Origin: Bog-159 sp963707465
GTDB taxonomy: Bacteria; Acidobacteriota; Terriglobia; Bryobacterales; Bryobacteraceae
Assembly (NCBI GenBank): GCA_963707465.1
Contig: CAVPQK010000024.1
Coordinates: forward strand, 1,116,001-1,180,000
Reading direction: 5' to 3'
Length of the DNA stretch: 64,000 nt
Shown: piece after piece, positions 58,668-64,000 of the stretch
How positions within the stretch are numbered: position 1 is the stretch's first letter
Layout: every line of letters begins with the position of its first letter
Position numbers and translations under genes: made by a program
The notes under the pieces: generated by a model
Database searches by the model: none
Seen by the model: the letters and a program-made list of their open reading frames with translations, nothing else
Told to the model about the DNA's origin: nothing

Positions 58668-59648
58668 ATGAAACTGAAGAATTTCGGAATCGCGGCGGCG
58701 TTGGCCGTCGTTTTATGCGGTGGATCGGTCAGTTTAGCCCAAAATTGCCCGCCGGGCGGATTCAGCGGCGGTTTCAGCAAAGGCTGTCCGCAAAAGCAGT
58801 TTGCCAACCCTTCCGACATCTCGGCCATGATGGCCGCGCTGCCGGATAAGCCCTACGCCACGCCCCAGAGCCTGCGCCATGTGCTGGTCCTCGGCCGGGC
58901 CGTCGGCTGGGTTCACACGTCCATCCCTCTCTCCGCGAAGATGGTGGAATACCTGGGAGACAAAACCGGCGCCTGGATGACGACCATCACCTACGATGCC
59001 GCCGCCATCACGCCCGAAAATCTGAAGCAATATGATGCGATCTTCCTGGCCAGCACCACCGGCGAATTTCTGGACGATCCCAACGACAAGGCTGCCACGG
59101 AAGTTCGCCGGAAGGCGCTCCTTGACTTCGTCAAAGGCGGCAAGGGTCTGGCCGGCGTCCACGCCGCCACCGACAGCTACCACACCAACGGTCCCGCGCC
59201 GACCGGCACCTGGCCCGAGTTCAACGAAATGATCGGCGGCTTCTTCAAGTTCCACTGGACCTACCCCACCCTCATCCCCGTTAAGGTGGACGACCCCAAC
59301 AGTCCCCTCACCGTCATGTTCCCGGCCCGCGGCTTCGAGATGGTCGACGAGACCTACACCTTCGCGCAGGATTCGTTCAGCCGCAAGCGGGTACATGTTC
59401 TCACCAGCATCAACTACGCCCGGATGAGCGCGGAGGATAAAGCCAAAGAGCCGGCCGCCAACCGCCGCACCGACGGTGACTACGCCTTGAGCTACATTCA
59501 GCGCGTGGGCAATGGCCGCGTGTTCTACGAGGCGCACGGTCACGACGAGAAGATTTACTACTTGCGGCCCTTTGTCGCGCACATGCTGGCCGGGATCCAA
59601 TACGCGCTCGGCGACCTGCCGGCCGACGATAGCCCCAGCGTAAAGTGA
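58668..59648 (+). CDS. Exported ThuA-domain protein
   Basis: A 326-residue exported protein with a ThuA (trehalose utilisation, glutamine-amidotransferase-like fold) domain. The signal peptide spans residues 1-24 (IAAALAVVLCGGSVSLAQ). The domain starts at RHVLVLGRAVGWVHTS (about 66). It includes YDAIFLASTTGEFL, GKGLAGVHAATDSYH (about 158-172), TWPEFNEMIGGFF and, near the end, GRVFYEAHGHDE. The AAAAGGAG ribosome site is strong. It is co-transcribed with the Gfo/Idh enzyme. Exact reaction is not established; sugar processing outside the cytoplasm is likely. Confidence 0.9.
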   Translation: MKLKNFGIAAALAVVLCGGSVSLAQNCPPGGFSGGFSKGCPQKQFANPSDISAMMAALPDKPYATPQSLRHVLVLGRAVGWVHTSIPLSAKMVEYLGDKTGAWMTTITYDAAAITPENLKQYDAIFLASTTGEFLDDPNDKAATEVRRKALLDFVKGGKGLAGVHAATDSYHTNGPAPTGTWPEFNEMIGGFFKFHWTYPTLIPVKVDDPNSPLTVMFPARGFEMVDETYTFAQDSFSRKRVHVLTSINYARMSAEDKAKEPAANRRTDGDYALSYIQRVGNGRVFYEAHGHDEKIYYLRPFVAHMLAGIQYALGDLPADDSPSVK

Positions 59649-59660
59649 TTATCGCTCGCG

Positions 59661-62600
59661 CTAGAGTGGCTTAAGCGAAATGACCACATTCAAGCGCACC
59701 GTCGAACCGGCGAGTGCCTTGAATCGAACACCCATCGGCACGGCTGGAGCGCCTTGCCCGGCTGGAACCGCTGCCGCCGCTCCCAACTGAGACACCTCGC
59801 GGATGCGATCGTTTCCTTGATCCGCGATGAAGAGATCCCCGGAAGCATCCAAAGCGATGCCGTCGGGGCCCCACAACCACGCCGAAGTCGCCGGCCCGCC
59901 GTCACCCCCAAATCCAGGCACTCCCGTGCCCGCGACAGTCGCAATGATGCCGGTCGTCGACGACACCTCGCGAATGCGATTGTTGCCTTCGTCCGCAATG
60001 AAGAGATTTCCGGCAACGTCCGCGGCGACACTCCACGGGCCGCTCAACGTCGCCGAAGTCGCTGGCCCGCCGTCACCGGAGAAACTTCCGCAGACGGATC
60101 CCGCCGTGCATGCGCCTCCGACGCCTGCGACCGTCGTGATGATGCCGCTGGCCGATACCTTCCGGATGCACTCGTTTCCGGAGTCTGCGATGAAGAGATT
60201 CCCGGCAGCGTCCACGGCGACACCCCAGGGCCAGTACAACGATGCCGAAGTCGCCGGCCCGCCGTCGCCGGAGAAGCTTCCGCATGTCGTCGACACGCAC
60301 GGAGCAGTCCCGCTCCCGGCGACCGTGGTGATGACACCGCTGGCCGACACCATCCGGACCCGATTGTTGTAAGTGTCCGCTATGAAGAGATTCCCGGAAG
60401 CATCCACGGCGACACTGTGTGGACCGGCCAACGACGCCGAAGTCGCCGGCCCGCCGTCGCCCGAGAATTCGCCGGAGTCAGTCGCGGTGTCGATGGCTCC
60501 GTTGCCCGCGACGGTCGAGATGATGCCGCTGGGCGACACCATCCTGATTCGATTGTTGCCGTAGTCCGCGATGAAGAGATTCCCGGAAGCATCCACGGCG
60601 ACACCCGCGGGAAGGCTCAACTCCGCCGAGGTCGCCGGCCCGCCGTCACCGGAGAAGCCTCCGCATACCGATGTGACGCACGGCGCCGACCCGCTACCGG
60701 CGACGGTCGTGATGATACCGCTGGCCGCCGACACCTTCCGTACTCGATTGTTGAAGGCGTCCGCGATGAAGAGATCTCCGGAAGCATCCACGGCGACGCC
60801 TTCGGGGTCGGCTAACTCCGCTGAAATGGCCGGGCCGCTGTCACCGGAGAAGCCGCCGCATGCCTGCGTACATCCTGCTCCGTCCCCCGCGACGGTCGTG
60901 ATGATGCCGCCTTGCATGAAGGTAGCACTGGAAAAAGTCGTAATCGTCTCCGTGAACGCGCCGCTTTGCCCGCTGATCGAATAGGTGCCCGATACCGCCA
61001 GCGTGCCCGTCTCGTTCAGTGTGATCACCGGCGGATTGCCCGCCACTTGCCCAACGCCGTTCAGAACATTGCTGCTGATGTCGGTAACCGTGAAGCCGGC
61101 CGCGGCGCTGGCCACCAGGTCGACGATCGCGAGTAGCCCCGTGACACTTACATTGTTGCCGCTCACCGTGCCCGTTCGAGTGAGCGACGCCAACTGGCTT
61201 GGCGTCAGGCCCGTCCCTATCAGCCCATTGGTAATCGGTTCGTAGGAGATCGCGCAGCCTGTCTGCGCGATCGTCACACTGCCGCTTCCGCTTACCGGAT
61301 AGGTCTCCGTGTCTGTTTCGGCGGTCGCGGCGATGGTCTCCGTATACGAGCCCGATTCCGACGCGTTCCAGGCCCCCCCGACGTTCGCGCATAGTGGATT
61401 CACGGGTGGCGCTACCGTCAGACTCGCCCGCGCCGAACTCCCGTCATATGAAGCTGTAATCGTAACCGTTTGGTTGGAGCTGACCGTCCCGGCCGAAACG
61501 GTGAACCTCGCCGAGGTCGCTCCCGCCGGAACCGTAACGGTGGCAGGTACGGATGCTTCGCTCGAACCGGAAGAAAGCGCCACCATCGCTCCGCCGGAAG
61601 GCGCCGCTGTGGAGAGCACCACGCTTCCGGTAACGGTCCCTCCGCTGGCCACGGCGCTTGCTGACAGGGTCAGGCTCTGAATCTGCGCCCCCGTAATTGA
61701 ATACTGCACCGCGATGGTCGCGGTGTTCGAATTCAGATCCGCGGTTGAAACGAACACCGGCACCGCGTTCCCAGCCGCCACCCCCGCGGGGAGCTGCACG
61801 TTCACCTGGTACAGTCCCACGAATCCCGGCGCCAACCCGGCAAACAGAGGGGTGGCGGATTGGCCCCCAATAGTCACGCCCACCTGCGCCTGCGCGTAGG
61901 ACAAGCTAGTGACGCTGGCACCGGAACCGTCCGCGGGCGCATTGGTCACCGCCCCGAGTCCCGAGCAGTAGATCGTCAGGATATCGCCGGTAGTGGCGGG
62001 ACGCGAAACCAAGCCGGGAACCGCTCCCACCGGGGCCACCAAAGTGGTGGTATTGGCAATCTGGATCGCCCCTTGCGTGGCCGAGTTGGCCGTACCAATG
62101 GTGAAGATACCCGGCGCGGCCGCGGAGAGCGCCACCGTGATGGGTGCACTCGTTCCCGCCGCGGTGGTCACCGTCAGCGTGGCCGTCGCCGACGAGGGCA
62201 TTTCCCATGGAACTTGGAAGTTGATCTGCAGGGGCGAAACGAAGAAGAGCGGAACAGAGATTCCGTTCATCATCACGGTCGTGCCGCCGAGCGTAATCGG
62301 CAGGGGCAATGTCGACGCCGACGTTGCGGCCGCGGCGAGGTTCGTCCCGAATATGGACCCGATGCCGCCGCCCGAGATCCTGGCGGAGAAACCCGCGCCC
62401 TCCACCACGCCGTTGGGCGGAACGGATGGGACCGACGCCGGCGGACTTGACGCGGACACTTCGCGAATCCGGCGAGTGCCGGCGTCCGCGATAAAAAGAT
62501 CTCTGGACGCATCCAAGGCCACAGCCAGGGGCAGTTCCAGCGACGCCGAGGTCGCCGGTCCGCCGTCACCGGCGAAGGCCTCCGTTCCGTTGCCTGCGAC

Positions 62601-63527
62601 GGTCGTTATGTTTCCGCCGGCGGACACCTCCCGGATTCGATAATTCAGCAGGTCCGCGATGAAAAGGTTGCCGGAGGTATCCAAGGCGACACTCGCGGGG
62701 TTGTCCAACGACGCCGCAGTCGCCGGCCCGCCATCGCCCGAGAAGCCCGCGGTCCCGTTGCCTGCTAGGGTCGTGATAACGCCGCTGGCCGATACCTTCC
62801 GGATTCGATTGTTGTAAGTGTCCGCGATGAGGATGTCTCCGGACGCATCCACGGCCACGCCGCCGGGGTTGTTCAACGCCGCCGCCGCCGCCGGCCCGCC
62901 ATCGCCGGAGAAACCCTCGGTTCCGTTGCCTGCGACTGTCGTGATAATGCCGCTGGCCGATACCTTCCGGATTCGATTGTTGAGGTAGTCCGCGATGAAG
63001 ATGTTCCCGGACGCATCCACGGCGACACCGGTGGGGTCGTTCAACGCCGCCGCCGTCGCCGGCCCGCCATCGCCGGAGTAGCCCTTGGTTCCGTTACCTG
63101 CGACTGTCGTGATCATCCCGCCGGTTGACACCATCCGCACCCGATAGTTGAAGGTGTCCGCGATAAAAAGATTTCCGGAAGCATCCACGGCGACACCGGT
63201 AGGGTTGTTCAACGCCGCGGCAGTCGCCGGCCCCCCGTCCCCGGAGAATCCGCCGGAGTTTCCGCCCAGTCCCACGCCTGCAACGGTTGTGATGATGCCA
63301 TTAGCCGCCACCTTGAGGATTCGATCGTAGAAGTTGTCCGCGATGATGAGATTCCCGGAAGGATCGATGGCCACGCCGGAAGGGTAGATCGCCGCCGCCG
63401 TCGCCGGCCCGCCATCAGTGGGGTTGGCGCTGCCGCCGCCCGCGACAGTGGTGATGATGCCGCCTTGCCCGCTCGCCAGAGAGCAAAAAGCCAGGCAGGA
63501 AAACAGGCCACAGACGGTTCGTCGCAT
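59661..63527 (-). CDS. Exported NHL-repeat protein with internal TIGR03437 domain
   Basis: A 1,288-residue exported protein. ATG 63527 starts the signal peptide (RRTVCGLFSCLAFCSLASG). A first set of about six NHL repeats follows (20-370), each like GIITTVAGNGTxGFSGDGGPATAA, then VDASGNLFIADxxNNRIRKVS. Residues 375-612 match the TIGR03437 (Solibacter C-terminal) domain: SIFGTNLAA, SPLQINFQVPWEMP, GLYQVNVQLPAGV. Here it is internal. An Ig-like part and a lipocalin-like part (LCANVGGAWNASESGSY) come next, then a second NHL set (about 870-1265). A beta-propeller role is likely. It converges on the ThuA gene with a 12-bp gap. Confidence 0.9.
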   Translation of the reverse strand: MRRTVCGLFSCLAFCSLASGQGGIITTVAGGGSANPTDGGPATAAAIYPSGVAIDPSGNLIIADNFYDRILKVAANGIITTVAGVGLGGNSGGFSGDGGPATAAALNNPTGVAVDASGNLFIADTFNYRVRMVSTGGMITTVAGNGTKGYSGDGGPATAAALNDPTGVAVDASGNIFIADYLNNRIRKVSASGIITTVAGNGTEGFSGDGGPAAAAALNNPGGVAVDASGDILIADTYNNRIRKVSASGVITTLAGNGTAGFSGDGGPATAASLDNPASVALDTSGNLFIADLLNYRIREVSAGGNITTVAGNGTEAFAGDGGPATSASLELPLAVALDASRDLFIADAGTRRIREVSASSPPASVPSVPPNGVVEGAGFSARISGGGIGSIFGTNLAAAATSASTLPLPITLGGTTVMMNGISVPLFFVSPLQINFQVPWEMPSSATATLTVTTAAGTSAPITVALSAAAPGIFTIGTANSATQGAIQIANTTTLVAPVGAVPGLVSRPATTGDILTIYCSGLGAVTNAPADGSGASVTSLSYAQAQVGVTIGGQSATPLFAGLAPGFVGLYQVNVQLPAGVAAGNAVPVFVSTADLNSNTATIAVQYSITGAQIQSLTLSASAVASGGTVTGSVVLSTAAPSGGAMVALSSGSSEASVPATVTVPAGATSARFTVSAGTVSSNQTVTITASYDGSSARASLTVAPPVNPLCANVGGAWNASESGSYTETIAATAETDTETYPVSGSGSVTIAQTGCAISYEPITNGLIGTGLTPSQLASLTRTGTVSGNNVSVTGLLAIVDLVASAAAGFTVTDISSNVLNGVGQVAGNPPVITLNETGTLAVSGTYSISGQSGAFTETITTFSSATFMQGGIITTVAGDGAGCTQACGGFSGDSGPAISAELADPEGVAVDASGDLFIADAFNNRVRKVSAASGIITTVAGSGSAPCVTSVCGGFSGDGGPATSAELSLPAGVAVDASGNLFIADYGNNRIRMVSPSGIISTVAGNGAIDTATDSGEFSGDGGPATSASLAGPHSVAVDASGNLFIADTYNNRVRMVSASGVITTVAGSGTAPCVSTTCGSFSGDGGPATSASLYWPWGVAVDAAGNLFIADSGNECIRKVSASGIITTVAGVGGACTAGSVCGSFSGDGGPATSATLSGPWSVAADVAGNLFIADEGNNRIREVSSTTGIIATVAGTGVPGFGGDGGPATSAWLWGPDGIALDASGDLFIADQGNDRIREVSQLGAAAAVPAGQGAPAVPMGVRFKALAGSTVRLNVVISLKPL

Positions 63528-63554
63528 CGTCCCAGTATCCCCCCAAGGGCGGCC

Positions 63555-63795
63555 CCGTGAAAAACTCAAAGAAAGTCGCTAGATCCTAGCGTACGTGTAT
63601 GTCAGGCCGGCCGACGGTCCGACCGCCACTGTCTACACCATCGTCAGCTTCAGGCCGACCTCGGTATTGCTAATCTGCGTTCATCTGCGTTCATCTGCGG
63701 CCCATATCGGGTTTTGATTTTTCTCGCTAAGCCGGCAGAAAGGCACATCCGGCCGCGGATGAACGCGGATGAACGCAGATAAAACATGGAAAAAA
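63555..63795 (+). repeat. Intergenic hairpin repeat, copy 3
   Basis: Copy 3 of the 240-bp repeat family, full length like copy 1 and closest to it (shared CTCAAAGAAAGTCGCTAGAT). Left arm TCTGCGTTCA units at about 63674-63700; right arm GATGAACGC(A/G) units at about 63754-63780. It fills the first part of a 406-bp divergent gap between the NHL gene and the BlaI-like gene. Confidence 0.9.
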
Positions 63796-63898
63796 CTCAG
63801 GCCGGTCAAGTCGCGAAGCCCGCATATCCCTATATGTTGGCTGGCGGGAATCCATTTCAACATCGGGAGCGAAGAACGCGTCTTCCCCAAAAAACATC

Positions 63899-63934
63899 TT
63901 GACATGTTTATTCGATAGTACTAAATTATTAGTA
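63899..63934 (+). promoter_or_regulatory. BlaI-type promoter and operator
   Basis: TTGACA (63899-63904), a 17-base spacer and TAAATT (63922-63927) form a likely promoter. A perfect inverted repeat TACTAA-ATTA-TTAGTA (63919-63934) covers the -10 box and reaches the first base of the start codon, the position expected for autorepression. The stretch is markedly AT-rich. Confidence 0.6.
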
Positions 63935-64000
63935 TGCGCCACCCGAGCAAGACCCTGACGGACCAGGAACTGGAGATCATGAAGATCGTCTGGGAACGGC
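63934..64000 (+). CDS. BlaI/MecI/CopY family repressor (partial, N-terminus)
   Basis: Only the first 22 codons lie in the window; the gene runs past its end. The sequence LTDQELEIMKIVWER is the hallmark start of BlaI/MecI winged-helix repressors, which control beta-lactam resistance or other genes and are cleaved after a signal from a BlaR1/M56 peptidase. The upstream inverted repeat suggests self-repression. A BlaR1/M56-type partner would be expected just downstream, outside the window. Confidence 0.85.
   Translation, partial: MRHPSKTLTDQELEIMKIVWER

Overview
The window looks like chromosomal DNA of a soil-type Acidobacteriota, most likely the Solibacter/Bryobacter lineage. This is inference from gene content: high GC, a long NHL-repeat protein carrying the Solibacter-type domain known as TIGR03437, a GloVer-repeat protein, a UPF0182 protein, many exported enzymes with Tat-like leaders, a BlaI-type repressor start, and abundant short hairpin repeats between genes. 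I see no rRNA, tRNA, CRISPR array, prophage or complete insertion sequence.

Layout. 1-3.7 kb: an exported carbohydrate-binding-like protein and a UPF0182 membrane protein. 4.07-7.65 kb: a tight operon (PIG-L deacetylase, ROK kinase, SIS protein, MFS transporter) that reads as an amino-sugar salvage pathway. 7.8-9.05 kb: a toxin-antitoxin remnant (antitoxin plus decayed VapC) and a HEPN two-gene pair. 9.1-13.6 kb: an exported set on the minus strand (SelA-like PLP enzyme, PIG-L deacetylase, GH42-like glycosidase). 13.6-24.9 kb: membrane and TPR proteins, a CDGSH protein, an unpartnered RND pump, an exported esterase and small unknowns. 24.9-30.0 kb: an ECF sigma / anti-sigma / LiaF-like envelope-stress operon, with a GloVer-repeat protein running into its start. 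30.3-34.35 kb: a HigBA-type module, a flippase-like membrane protein, nrdR and the housekeeping sigma factor rpoD.

34.35-49.15 kb is a surface-polysaccharide region: three GT-C-like membrane glycosyltransferases (two of them close paralogues), four methyltransferases, a split transketolase, an epimerase-GT2 fusion, a nucleotidyltransferase, an NDP-sugar epimerase and a GT2 glycosyltransferase. 49.4-63.5 kb holds large exported proteins (a phosphodiesterase-like enzyme, a 1,966-residue Ig-like/NHL repeat protein, a 1,288-residue NHL protein) and a Gfo/Idh - ThuA pair. The window ends inside a BlaI/MecI-type repressor gene.

The least expected structure is at DNA level. A hairpin repeat of about 240 bp occurs three times, always in a divergent intergenic region. 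Short double-hairpin elements sit against gene ends and in places have become coding sequence. A 5' segment of about 140 bp is shared by a transketolase gene and an unrelated membrane glycosyltransferase gene.
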